Shown piece after piece: positions 11,766 to 24,200 of a stretch of DNA of 64,000 bases. Position numbers and translations under genes: made by a program. The notes under the pieces were generated by a model. That model had not been told where the DNA came from. It saw nothing but the letters and a program-made list of their open reading frames with translations, and did no database searches. The DNA is taken from NCBI RefSeq assembly GCF_037392515.1, contig NC_090283.1:15809501-15873500 (forward strand), in the 5' to 3' direction. Position 1 is the stretch's first letter. Every line of letters starts with the position of its first letter. The stretch is from Haliotis asinina. Taxonomy: Eukaryota > Mollusca > Gastropoda > Lepetellida > Haliotidae.

Positions 11766-12204
11766 CACTAACCAGTCGGGCCAGTGACTGTGGATATTTA
11801 CTGGTCCGACTGGATTGTTACTAGCCACGGGCATTTGAGCTAATTTCGCACACTGATATGTGCCTATGTGTGAAAACTGACCCGTCAGTTTGATCTGACG
11901 AACTATTCTACCCAAGGCAGTCACAACGGAGTAACCTAATGAGAAATTACATCTACGTTGTATGACAAATCTCTATCATTGATGTCTCAAGATGAGCTGA
12001 GAAATGCACTATCTGGAAATGCACTCTGAGGTTCCCTATACAAAAAAAGACTGTTTTGATTTTGGTGATACTGATCCCTTGTTACATGTGAATTTGTTTT
12101 TGGTGATGGTTTCATATCACTAACAATATTATAAAACGCACTGATGGCGACATTGCCAGGACATTGTGATAAGCTTGGTCGGTTTCCTTTTAACAAAGAC
12201 TACC
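11766..12204. other. Short inverted 'cagtcgggccagtg' motifs; otherwise nothing recognised
   Basis: Directly after the satellite, 'accagtcgggccagtgactg' (about 11771) faces 'ctggtccgactgg' (about 11801), followed by 'actagccacgg'. Related words occur at 59845-59880. This is probably a small non-autonomous repeat. The rest of the stretch shows nothing. Confidence 0.35.
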
Positions 12205-12352
12205 CACAGCAATATTCCAGCTATGTGGCGGCGGTCTGCAAATAATCGAATCTGGACCAGACAATTCAGTCACCAACAGCATGAGCACACATGGGATACA
12301 ATGACTTGTGTCAACCTAGTCAAGGAGGCTGACCACCCGATCACGATCACCC
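12205..12352 (-). repeat. SINE-like repeat, type 1 (partial)
   Basis: Carries 'cagcaatattccagctatgt', 'ggcggcggtctgcaaataat', 'ctggaccagacaatt' and 'gaccacccgatc', in inverted orientation. Both ends are missing. Confidence 0.85.
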
Positions 12353-13299
12353 TTTTCATGATATATACATGCTCCACATACTTTTCTCATTTCACCCGCG
12401 TAAGAAACGCACAGTTTTGGGGTACCCACACATCAGAACCCTCCACGCAAGTCAAGTCTTCTTGACAGGCTTCTCAAGAAATCAATATTCACGGCAGAAT
12501 TAATGGCCTTCTCGATAAACAACACAATGAAATTTTAATTCAGACTCATTCAGTGTGCTCCAAGTAACACTCAACAAGAAGAAAAGCGAAACTGATCAAA
12601 GAAATATTGACAGCAATCAGGATCTACTGTGAATATTGTGTTCATATGAACCCATGCCCATGTCGTTGTATTTGTCAACGACCGTGACGGAAAGCACTCA
12701 AAGCGTCTGTTAGGCTCTGATAAATGTACGTCAAACATACATATATTATACATAAAAACAAAACCAAAACGCCCATGAAAACGACAAATCTTCCCAAATT
12801 TGTAATATACGTTTATGCTTCCAAATGCACTAAAAAAACTTGAACATCTACCATAAATTCAAATATTTGACAGGTCGATAACCAAATTACAAAAGAGATC
12901 ACACTAATTTCAGTTCCTTTCTACATAAAATAAAACAAACTAACCAAAAACACAAAAGACAAATGCAACGAAACAGCGACGTCCGAACATGTCCTGCTAC
13001 ACTGGCACACGATACCAATATGAAAAAACAGCTACAATACTCAACCTTAAAAAGACAAAACAAAATACACATCAAATATCAACTTTGCCATTTTGCTCTT
13101 TCGCTAGCGATCCCCCACCCCACCATCCACCCCACTCCCCTGCCACTTCTGATAAATTCAAGCTTCATAGAAACATCAGTTTCTCAATATTGCACTTCCG
13201 ATCAAACACTGAAATACCCGACGGGAAAGCGCAAGTAAAATCTCAAATCGTCAATCAATTAGTATTGGAGCATTTGATACATATTCTCTTTGGAAATGG
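12353..13299. other. No recognised feature
   Basis: AT-rich sequence. The open frames at about 12963-13380 are composition-driven (Pro/His-rich) and have no start or splice support. Confidence 0.45.
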
Positions 13300-13412
13300 G
13301 GGCGATGGGGTAGCCTTGTGGTTGAGTCGCTGGATCGTCTTGCCACGTATACAGGATCGCGCACATGGGTACAATGTGTGAAGGCCATTCCTGGTGTCCG
13401 CTGCCTTGATGG
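13300..13412 (+). repeat. tRNA-derived SINE, type 2 (5' half)
   Basis: Starts 'ggcgatggggtagccttgtg', an A-box-like segment, and continues 'gcacatgggtacaatgtgtg' and 'ctggtgtccgctgcc', the body of the SINE seen more completely at 44836 and 47421. The B-box equivalent is weak. The 3' tail is missing. Confidence 0.7.
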
Positions 13413-13538
13413 AACCTGAATGTTAAAACTATCCTCACACTTTGGAAAGGTCTCGACCTGTTATTATCTATTAACAACCTGACAGATGTATTTTGCTGAC
13501 ATTTCGATACGTTCATGGACGGCTAACATTGTAATCAC

Positions 13539-13775
13539 TCACACTGATTCTTTGGTCCAACTAATTATATAATTATTGCATCGAAAATTGATCAGTTCAT
13601 TGTTATACCCATAGACCGTGTCTATCTCGGGAGTATGCTCATTAGACATGGTGTTCCTATCAACAAATAAAGTAAAGTAGACAAAGAAGTACAAAGCTAC
13701 TGTGATATTACCTATAATTAACGGGACACAGTGAAAGAAACTGAGATATCGAAAGAGTCTGAATCCAACTGCCAT
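13539..13775 (-). CDS. Possible first exon of an unidentified membrane protein
   Basis: A 78-codon frame starts at ATG 13775, with TATATA a few bases upstream on the - strand. Residues 1-15 are basic and aromatic; residues about 18-40 form one hydrophobic segment (PLIIGNITVALYFFVYFTLF) that could be a signal anchor. The remainder is polar with two Asn-Glu stretches. I recognise no family and find no downstream exon. A GTATAA at the 'VYGYN' codons could be a donor. Chance is a real alternative. Confidence 0.2.
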   Translation of the reverse strand: MAVGFRLFRYLSFFHCVPLIIGNITVALYFFVYFTLFVDRNTMSNEHTPEIDTVYGYNNELINFRCNNYIISWTKESV

Positions 13776-14058
13776 GGCTATATAAGCTTGTTTGCAGTTC
13801 AGTTCAATATTAGCAATACCATCAATTACAAAGATTGATACACCAACAATCAGGCCTGACAGTCAGTCAGACAAGCAGCCAGCTAATTAGACTGACTGTG
13901 TTCAATAAATAAACGGGAGTTCATAATCAACAGTAGAGGAAACAATAAAGAACTATTTCTGTTCAGTTGAATGTGTTCGTTAGACAGTTCCCATTACGGT
14001 TGATTTTTCCTTGGCTTGTTTAACGTTGCCCTGGGCAGTATTTCTGCATCTACGGACA

Positions 14059-14234
14059 CAGGGGAAGCTGTCTAAACCGGCACTCATCAGGACTGAAGAA
14101 ATACTCCGGTTTAGACAGCGCGCAGGATTGTAGAGCTGATGATAAATGTACAAGTCAGGGGTAGGACTGAGACTTTATGCTGGTGTAGACAACTTGCCGG
14201 AATAGACAGATGCCAGTTTTGACAGCTTCCGCTG
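14059..14234. mobile_element. Small MITE with about 22-bp imperfect TIRs
   Basis: Left end CAGGGGAAGCTGTCTAAACC; right end, inverted, CAGCGGAAGCTGTCAAAACT. Internal copies of the 'ccggtttagacag' motif lie near 14109-14122. At about 176 bp with no coding frame, it fits a non-autonomous DNA element. CAG ends would suit hAT, but I could not find a clear 8-bp target duplication, so the superfamily is open. Confidence 0.55.
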
Positions 14235-15935
14235 TAGTATGTTTGTGTCACAGGCGTGAAAAGCAGTCATGTTGATCACTTCTATGAGTATTTTGAAGTA
14301 AGCCTTGGTATATTCAAAGTTTTCCTTTTTCCCGAAGTTTTAGATAACTTAGCTATACCAATTACGCCGCTTTCATCCCTAAAAGTGTTTAAAATTTTTT
14401 TCTCTCAAATGACAGCATTATTAGTGCGTTTCGCGATTGCTCTTCTGCTGAAGAAAATATATTCGAACAAATCTGAAACAATTTCATCCATCAAAAATAT
14501 CGTGGGCCGCCTTCGTTTAGCCTTGACCGTATGTTCTTGTTTTTCCTAATCAGTTTGTAAGGTTTAATTGGACACAAACAGTGAGCTTTTTTGTTTGCTT
14601 CACAACGGCAATTTTTGTCGTAAAGTCTTTCGGCCCATAAAACCCTTGTGGATACCAGCAACTATTCACACACATTACACATCTAATATAAAATTGGTAC
14701 TGTAAGTCCTCATGGTCCTCAAGGTGAGCATGCTATGAGGCATGACTTTATACACAATGTCACACCCTTCCTAGAAGGATGAACTGTAAAGAAAATTATA
14801 TTCCTCATTATTACTTCCATACACTCTCACGGGAAAGTGCTATGCTTTTATACACACAAATATATCTATCAGTTAATGGCTGTTACCATGACGACGTCCA
14901 CATGTCACCTTGTATAATTTAAGGAATATATCAAGTTGAATTTTGCTGATCTCCAAAAAGAATTGATTGAAACTAATCATGGTATGTTCGAGAACTTTTC
15001 GAATTGTGGTTATTAGTGACGGCAATACATTATTCATTTCCCGTCCTTTCCATTTCGGGACATAAAGAATCATTATGTGGTTCATAGCATATAATTGCCA
15101 CATCACGGAGTACAAAGATTGTGGCAATTTAATCAAGGATACAATCTGTGAGACCTTGTTGCTTTCGCGGTTTTGAATAGCACTCTGCTATCGATGTTGT
15201 GTGGGAGGTTTGCATGGTATTCAAGTTTATTACTCAAATACATGTACATGAATCTTTGCATTCTTATACCACACATGACCCCTGTCGGTTCTAGAATGTG
15301 AACCCAATGAATTGCCATACCAAAGTTCATAACGATTACCCGAATATCCGATTACCCGTATATCCGCCTTGGAAAGTCTTATTGTCTCTAAGCGGGACCA
15401 ATCTCGAGGTTGCTCCCTCGCAACTGTTCATCAAGCAAAGTAAGAAAAAGTATCACATTTTATATAGATTGGTGAATGTCTGGTACCATCTTAATGGTTG
15501 TATGGCAAGAATCGTATTATATACGTGCTTATTCAGTCTTTGCTTTCAGACAAGCTGATGTGTATCTGTTTTAATGGAGATATTGACTTCAAATGATCAG
15601 TTTACATCGGCCTTGTTTCAAATACGTTAATTATAAATTCGCACCAGCTTATTTTGACAGCCGCGGTGACACATCAGACAGACTGAAATTAACAATTGCA
15701 GACATACTTGCTTTTGATATATGTTGTTGAGTACGGATTCAAACTAGAACAATTGACTTTGGTTTCTTGTCATACAAAGTATAAAGGAAGTACAATCAAT
15801 GTTAAATGCAGGATTAGATGGGCTGGTATGAAGTTTACGAACACATTGCAGTGTCTGTTTTACCCGTATGATTTCAAGACGATGGTCAACAGCTTCAATT
15901 CACCTTGATGGTGAATACAGTCAATGTCTAGGGTA
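14235..15935. other. No recognised feature
   Basis: Non-coding in appearance. A 97-codon frame at 14256-14549 has no homology that I can see and ordinary background composition. No repeat family was identified. Confidence 0.4.
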
Positions 15936-15939
15936 TACA

Positions 15940-16390
15940 CGGTGAACTATATTCCAAACTGCTAGTCTGAGCATCGATCTACCCAGTTGGGATACCATGA
16001 CATGTGTCAGTCGAGGTATACAGAGTCCTAACCTGAGTGAGTGAGCACTCAGCAGTATTCCAGTTGCATGGCCGCGGTCTGGAAATAATCGAGTCTGGAC
16101 TAGACATCCGTGCATCGATCTGTGCAATGGGAACATATGACATGCCTCAACCAAGTCAACAAGCCTGGCCCTCCCGTGAGTCGGCTCTTACGACAAGCAT
16201 AGTCGTCTTTTATGGCAAGCATGAGTTGCTGAAGGTCTGTTCTACCCCGGACCGTCACGGGTCAGCCGCCGAACGAGAGGCATGAGTTGCTCAAGGCCTC
16301 TTCTACCCCGGACCTTCACGGGTCAGCCGCCGAACGAGAGGCATGGGTTACTGAAGACTATTTCTCACCCGGTTCTCTACGGGTATCAAG
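15940..16390 (-). repeat. Type 1 SINE-like repeats, fragment plus a copy with a triplicated end
   Basis: 15940-16016 is a fragment ('gcatcgatctacccag', 'gacatgtgtcag'). 16030-16390 is a longer copy. Its outer end, 'gcatgagttgct...accttcacgggtcagccgcc', is present three times with a 61-bp period (starts 16219, 16280, 16341). This local amplification is not seen in the other copies. Confidence 0.85.
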
Positions 16391-16846
16391 ACTTCTTTGT
16401 GAGACTCCGTTTGACAACATTGTACAGTCTTAAGGATACTATGCAACATAGTAATATGCATAGAGGGTTTTTATTTGTTAAAAAAAGTGCATGAAAACAT
16501 AATTCGTTTTCGTTTTACATGTGTATTACATAACCTGTTGAGTCAAATTTTACGGTTGATTTTGTTCACATTAATCTGAAAGTAACATAAAACCATTTCA
16601 TATTTGTCTTAAACCTCATGCAAAGGACAGTTTAATAGCATCTCATTCATCAGCAGTCATAAGAGATTAAAGGTCACTCAAATACAATTACTGTAATATT
16701 TTTATAATCTACTACTCCACGAATTTGTAGAATTGTGAGAAATATTAAATGATGATTGCTCAAACCGTGACGGATGTGAATATAATGACTACGTGTTATA
16801 CAGTCCAAAAACATCGGGTTTGCAAGGTACTTGGTTTTGGACTTTG

Positions 16847-17013
<167 letters not shown>

Positions 17014-17414
17014 CAGGATTATTTGTTCAAAGGCGCTTCTGTTACCCCCTTGATCATTGGATGTCGGTCTCAAATGGCACAGTGTATTATCGATCTCAAC
17101 TCCCTTGGGACCATGCAACTCTTCCACCGACAGGACGCACCGAGTTAATGTGGTTTTTCAAAACTTCAACTTTACATCATCTCTTCCAGGAGATTTACCA
17201 TTTTTTAACAATAAAACTGTTCTCTGAATTTCAGCTCGAGAAAAAGGTATATTGTTTGTTTGTTTGTTTGTAATTTGATAGCATGAACGTTAGACGTTGT
17301 TATGTTACATAAATGTTTATGAAGAACGATAAAGCAGCCAGCTACAACCCAAACTCTAATTAACACTTTGAAGGGCATTTACAAGTTGAAAGCATAAGAA
17401 AAGCCAGATTTGCG

Positions 17415-17752
17415 TATGTCAACTTCTTCATTGTGAATAACACGATGTGTCGGACCATATGCTTGCTCCTTCATCAGGTGAATTGTATTCTTTGCTCCAT
17501 CAATACCATGTTATTTTAATGCATCACTGGCCTCTTCTTGAGTTTGTCTCATATTCCATCAAGTCAATTGCCATGTTGTTTCGGTACGTTACTGGTTTGT
17601 ATTATATTTTCAATCTTTAACGTTGCCGTGTATTCTTGTAGCGCCTGTGTGTATATACATCCCTTTGATACTGCCTACTAATCACCTGACGAAGGAGCAA
17701 GTATACGCTCCAAAAACGTTGTATGATTCACAACAAAGAAGTTGACATCCAC
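17415..17752. mobile_element. Inverted pair of hammerhead-like segments, probable Penelope-type terminal repeats
   Basis: Two arms of about 70 bp face each other: 17415-17487 (on the - strand) and 17680-17752 (on the + strand). Both read 'cacctga[tc]gaaggagcaag' and end 'aagaagttgac'. In the right arm, CTGACGA (17686-17692) is followed by a GGAGC/GCTCC hairpin and then AAAAAC. This resembles a hammerhead core (CUGANGA, stem II, GAAAC) with an imperfect second box. The same closing word occurs next to the hammerhead-like motif of the Penelope remnant at 42542. The 190-bp core codes for nothing. Confidence 0.5.
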
Positions 17753-18240
17753 AAATCTATCTTTTCTCTAATTGACAGCCGATTTGGCCAGAAAATATCC
17801 ACGTTACAAACAACAAATCATTCTAACAGTACAATGAAAAATTGGGTTCTTCTGGCGTTTCATTGAGGTTACGTCATCAATGTAATATCTTAATTTTAGC
17901 CTATATTCCACTCAAGCACTGACTGTCGGAACAGATAAGTATGGGATGAAGATCATAATTTTTGCCAATATTTTTCTTCCTTAATAGAAGATTCAATTAG
18001 CAGGATTACTCACGTGAATAGAGTGATCAGTTTTACTGAAACAGTTGCGCCAAATGACGTCCAAGACTCCTCAAGAGTTGGTAGAGGGTTGGATTTATTG
18101 TAAAAACAAATAATCAATCACCATGATTTGCATTGTTTTCCTTTCATATGAATAATACAGCTACAATTGATTCCCGCCGATGCGGATTGTAATTAGTGTC
18201 AAAGGTATACCTTCAGACTTCATCTGGAGGCGGAATCAAG

Positions 18241-21200
18241 ATGGCGTTTACAACGAAAAACCTGGTTATCGCTTTTTCATATGCTTTTCTACAAGGTATG
18301 TTTCTTATCTTATCATTAAGTTTGTGAAACGGGGTACATAGCATACAACAAAGGCTATATGCTGTGGTAGTATGACATGCTTACAATGGTCAGTTACACT
18401 ATTCATGGGTACTTCAGTCCCGAAATATTCAAAGAAAATTTACATTTTCCATCTTTTGTAATTGTAGCATTTTCGTCATTTTAAATTTGGCTAAATTTGA
18501 CTTCAATCATGAGCGACTGGAGGGATGATATAAATCCAGTTAGAATTCATGCAAGTAGCAAAAGTACTGTAAGTCCCCATGGTCCCTAGTATGGTGATCT
18601 AACTTCAGTTGTTGGCGACCTTTAGCTTGTTTTTATATTGTATTGTCCACATTAAATTAGCTTTAACTTTCCACGCCAGTTTTAATGTTAGTTGTGATAT
18701 AGTAGTTGTGTTACTGTCCCTCGTCGACGGGTCTTCATAATACACATATATTCCATTTCAGTGCTAAATGGTCTCGTCACGATATTGCTGAAATATTGCC
18801 GATGTGACGTTAAATATTAACTCACTCACTCACTAGTATGGTGATCAAACTAAAGGTGTTTATATATTGTATCGTCTTCTCTAGCTAAAGTATGTTAGAT
18901 TTCATGACTAGCTTTACTGTGTATATATGTATCTGTGATAGTCTAGTTAGTCGTGCTGCCCTTTGTCGACTGATAATTTGAACCGTTATTTTGTTTTCAT
19001 CGCTATATGGCTGTAACATTGCCGATGCGATGTAAAGGTTTAACTCACTCACTCACTCACTCACTCACTCACTCACTGTCTATACGATTCATGAATGGCA
19101 AACGATTCTGTGAATGTTCCATTGTTGCAAGACAATTGAACGTTTCTTGCCACGTTTCGAAAATCTGAACAGTGGTTACATTGTGTGATAAGAAAGAAAG
19201 CTTGCCAGCACGTCTAAAAACGTTATTCTTAAAATGTTTGGTCATTGTCAAAACATGGTCTGAGAAGGGTGATGTCTGAAGGTGAAAGGCCTTCATCCTT
19301 GTCAAATTTCAAATCAAATTGTCATTTAGACGTCATGCCATGCACATGACGTCCGATTCCAGTACTTTTAAGTCGGCTGCTACTGGCCTTGCCCCAGTCT
19401 ATACTGAATGTTAAGTCGATTATTTATGTTTTTATTTTTTTTTCTTTCTTTCTTTTCTTTTTTTTTGGTTTGTTTGTGAGTTGTGTTTAAATTATCATTT
19501 AAACTAATAATTATTACCTTAGAGACTTGTACCACTCTTGGATGCTACATGCATACAAAGGCGAGAGAATATGTACCGAAATTCCGCTTAAGCTGTATCA
19601 TTAATATACAAGGAGTACAACACCGTTTGGCCAGTTAACCAGTGTACATTAGCAAATCAATGACGTTAAGCACCGTGACTGTTCCGGACGGTCCCACGTG
19701 ACAACTCCTATTGAGAATACAGTGACTCTTCCGGACGGTCCGAAATCACATCTCCTGTTAAGATTGCAGTGACTGTCAGTTTTACCCCGAAAATATGTCA
19801 ATTAAATTAGAGGGATTTTACCATGTTCTCTTCACTCAATATAGTTTTCCATTTGGATTTTAAGTAATCCTTAAGGGTCAGTTTGTCCAGATAGTAACGG
19901 AAATTGAGGCTTGGATATATTGCTACTATGAAAACTGTTGGTGTTGCGATCCCTTTTCCCACGACTATATATATATCTGATTACCACATAGATTTCAGGA
20001 CCATTTGTACTCAAAGCTCAGGACTAATTGGCTGAAAACACTCGTTCCGACGTTACCGATAATTAGTACATGGCATCCGACGTATTATATTGCGAATTCA
20101 GTCACAACCTTACAAACATCTGCTGAAGTGTTATTTAACAACGAAGGGAAACAGATCAATTTTGTTAAGAACAAAACTGATGAACTCGACGGCGACTTAA
20201 AAAATCCGTACGAACAGAACTAATTACGTAATCAGCTAGCGAGATCAATACATAATCAAACAATTATTCTGAAACATTCGGGTAGGTTTATAATGGAAAC
20301 AGGTAATGAGTTCTTGTGAAGCAGGTCGATAATCCAGAATTCAGTTTGAAAAGGAATTCGTAAATTTGAAGCGAACAACATAGAAAGGGGATACAGTTAA
20401 GAACAATATTCAAACCTTACAAAGTAATGCAAGATATTACGCCCGCAGTTTTCAATAGTGCTAGTGTAGAACTCACGCGAGAGTGACGAAAAGGATTGTC
20501 TTCACGCATCTGATTGTTTCATTGTAATATCAGATCGCCTTATGTATGGTTAATTCTAAAGATTGATGTGTGCTGATCTTATATTTCAAGATTACTCTAG
20601 ACTCCAAGTCTCAGTATTGAAGCTGGCGCACAACCTCTGAACTGAACAGAATTGAGCTTTATTTACTGTGTCCGCATTAGAGGTGCATTTTTACATCAAT
20701 ATCATCTACAACGTGTATATGTTTTATACATGTAACACACACAAAATGACAGTGTACTGACAGGCAAAAGAAACTATACCAATATGTTTATTCCGATGTT
20801 TTTGGATTTTTTAAACCTAACTTTGTATCCAATTTACATAAACACATCACCCAAACACAGCATTCTGATCTCAAGAGAAATGAAAATGTGTTGATTGTTT
20901 TACAACATTTTGTTTTAATGGTAAAAAAAGTAATGCACATCATCACAAGATGCTACTGGGTATAAAAACCCTACAATGAGTATCTCTAAGGCCACAAGGA
21001 AGATGATTACATCAAGTGACACGCCGAGATCAACAGTAGAGGGCGATTGTTATGCTTCAGCTTAGAACCAGGATGTTCCTTTACAGTCCAAAAGCAATAA
21101 CATGGCTCAAGAAAATGCCGATGCAAACAGGTGGAACTGTTAAAAGGCCAAGGAGCGGCAGACCACGTGTTACCACTGACCATGAAAACCGTTAGACGCG

Positions 21201-24200
21201 CGTTTATTGCGTTTGCGTAATCGCTTTGTCACTGTGACGTCAACAGCAGCAACAGCATTGAATCATGTGGTCACTCGACTTACAATACCTAGACGACTAC
21301 GATATTATGGTATTGGTGTTTGTCGACCCCTCGTCCTCGACGTGACCGACGTTAGCTCGTACTGTGCAGCACTCAGAGAATCGAAATGGCGACACATTTT
21401 CTTTGCTGATGAAAGCCGTTTCTAGTTATGCAGAGCAGATGGCCGGTTTCGAGTTTACCGACGTAGAGGTGAGAGAAAAGTACACTACTGTATTCAAGAG
21501 ACAGTAGTGGTGAGAGAACAGCACCCTGCTGTATTCAAGAGACAGTAGAGGTGAGAGAAAGGCACATTGCTGTATTCAAGAGACAATATAGGTGAGGGAA
21601 CAGGACACTGCTGTTTCAAGATACAGTAGAGGTGAGAGAAAGGCACCTCAAGAGTTTTCAAGATTCAGTTTTCAAGAGACAGTTTCCTTGGTTGAGAGTG
21701 TTATGGTATGGGTAGCATATGCAGATTTGACACACCAAAACTTGTATTTGACGCACATTTAACAGCCAGGCATTACACTGATAACGTTTTACGTCCTGTT
21801 CCACTGCCGTTAACATCGACATGTCATGTTCCACCATACCGACAGGATTGCTCAGGACTTCTTCAGCAGAATAGTGTGGATGTTCTGCCGTGGCCAGTTC
21901 GATCATCGGATGTCTCACCAATTGTGGGACCCCCTAGACAGGCAAATTCGTGCACGTCACCCATGTCCTGCCATTCCACAAACTTTTGCGAATACACCCA
22001 CGCAAGAATGGCAGGGTATTCCACACAACGTTATTCGGTGATTGATTATCTCTGTTTGACGTCGTGTTCAAGTATGCATCCATGCCTATGGAGGTTATCC
22101 TCATTACCGACACTGAATTGACAGATTATCAAGTCACTTCACCAAGCTGTACAAACATGCAAATTGAGATTTCTCACATTTACAGATCTGTCCATTTCAT
22201 GTCTCCAGAAAAAAAGAACAAAACAACAATGTGTAAAATTTTGTAAATATCGATTTACAAAAAAGGGTGAAACGATGGATTACATATCTATTAACATTTT
22301 TTCTTGTTTTTGTTTTGCTTTTTCTCTTTTTGCCAGAGACAAATTTGCTTTGGTGTAGTTTCATTTCAATTTATGTACGTATCACGTGACTACGATACTG
22401 TCTGTTAGCGCCGCATTCAGCTATATTCCGGCTATACGACTGCCGTCTGTAAATAATCAAGTCTGGTCAGACAATTTAGTGATCAACAGCATGAGCATTG
22501 ATCTGCGCAACTGAGATACGATGACACGTGACAACGAAGTGAGCGAGCCTAACCACCAGTTCACATTGATGCAACATTCTAAGGTCAATGCGGTGGAGTG
22601 GCTTAGTGGTTAAAAACATTCGCTCGTCACGCCAATGACCCAGGTTCGATTCGTCACATCTGAATCACAGCTGCAATTCTATTTCTTGTGTCGATCAAAA
22701 TCAAAATACTTTAGGCACGAGGTTGTTGCCTTTGTCAACACTTACTCTGCCCACGACGTGTGCGTTTTTGTTCCATCTTATTCATAGTGAAACATGTATT
22801 TTAAGGTTTCTCCATAAATAAGGCGAAGAACATTATGCAAGGAAAGCCAAGTGAGCTCAGCAGTGTTCACTGGAACGCTGAATTTGCGAATGATGGCAAG
22901 AATTACTACGGATCCTTCCCAGCTTGGTCCGATTCTACTGTGAACCCGTACTGGAAGGGAGATCTACAGGGATACTTCACAGTGCACAAGATCTCAGTTA
23001 CGAGTGACGACTTCTATGGCTTGGGTGAGTCGTTTGGCATTGTAATTGTAAACACCATCTTGCAGTAAACCCATTTGCAGTTGCTTACTGTGATCCTTAC
23101 CTGTCGTATTAACATCAGAAAAATGTACATTGTATCAATAAATATACACAGTCTAAAGATACAGGAGCAACGATCGTTTAATGTTATTATTTTATAGTTG
23201 TGAATATGACGATTAACAGAACAAATTTTGAAATTCATATATTTCTTTTTTTTCACGTACTTTTGAAATGACGTCAATACAAATGAGCTGAATGAGTGAG
23301 TGAGTGAGTTTAGTTTTACGCCGCGCTCAGCAATACTCCATGAGTATCGATCTGCACATTTGGGAACCAATGACATGTGTCAGCTCAATACAAATGACTT
23401 ATTCCATATACTTGCCAAACAATCCAGTGACCAACAACATTATTACCGATCAACGTAATTGACATACGATGACATAAATTAACTAAGTCAAGTTGTCTGG
23501 AGGTACTTCATGAGACATGGATGCATGTATGTACGGATTGATAGATGGGTAGATAGAGAAATAGAGATAGATAGCTTGGACGATAAAGGTAGATACATAG
23601 GTAGGCAAGTAAGTAGGTAACATAATAATGTATATTATTAATGTGACCAGCTACACTAATCCACAGCAAACATATTAATAACTTGTGACAGTAATCTCTA
23701 AATGAATACGTACACAATGACATGTTGCTGACATCTTGGTAAGAATTTTGTAAATTTGGGATCCAACAGGAAAGGATCTTGGGGGTGCATACGTGGAGGT
23801 AGCCACCACTGGCAACAGTGGCTGTCTCAACGATGTCTTCATCTGCGGTCAGTGTCCAGAAGTAGTTGGCAACGGAGAAACCTTCACGTTTAATTGTTCC
23901 CACCCACGACCAGTCAGATTCGTTAAGGTCTGGAGAAACCTCACGGGAGAAATAGCTATTTCAGAGGTTGTGGTGAAAGGGACTCAAGCAACAAGTGGTA
24001 ATATCTATAACATGTCTTCTGTCTTTTTGCAGCTATTTAGATACCATCTCGTCGTCTCTGTGCCATTTATCTATCTATCCATGTATGTCAGTTACCCATC
24101 ATCAGCATTTATCTTCCTTTATATCAAATGCATAAGTAACACAATCAAAAGTAACACAAACCACCATTCATCCCCTACGACGAGACCCGTGAAGGTCGGG

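Noticed and set aside
22586-22690. tRNA-like A and B boxes (also at 13300, 27732, 44836 and 47421)
   Set aside because: The acceptor stems do not pair and SINE body or tail sequence follows, so these are SINE heads, not tRNA genes.
23014-23376. A 120-codon frame on the - strand
   Set aside because: It overlaps the end of a real lectin exon and a SINE fragment on the other strand and has no family features.
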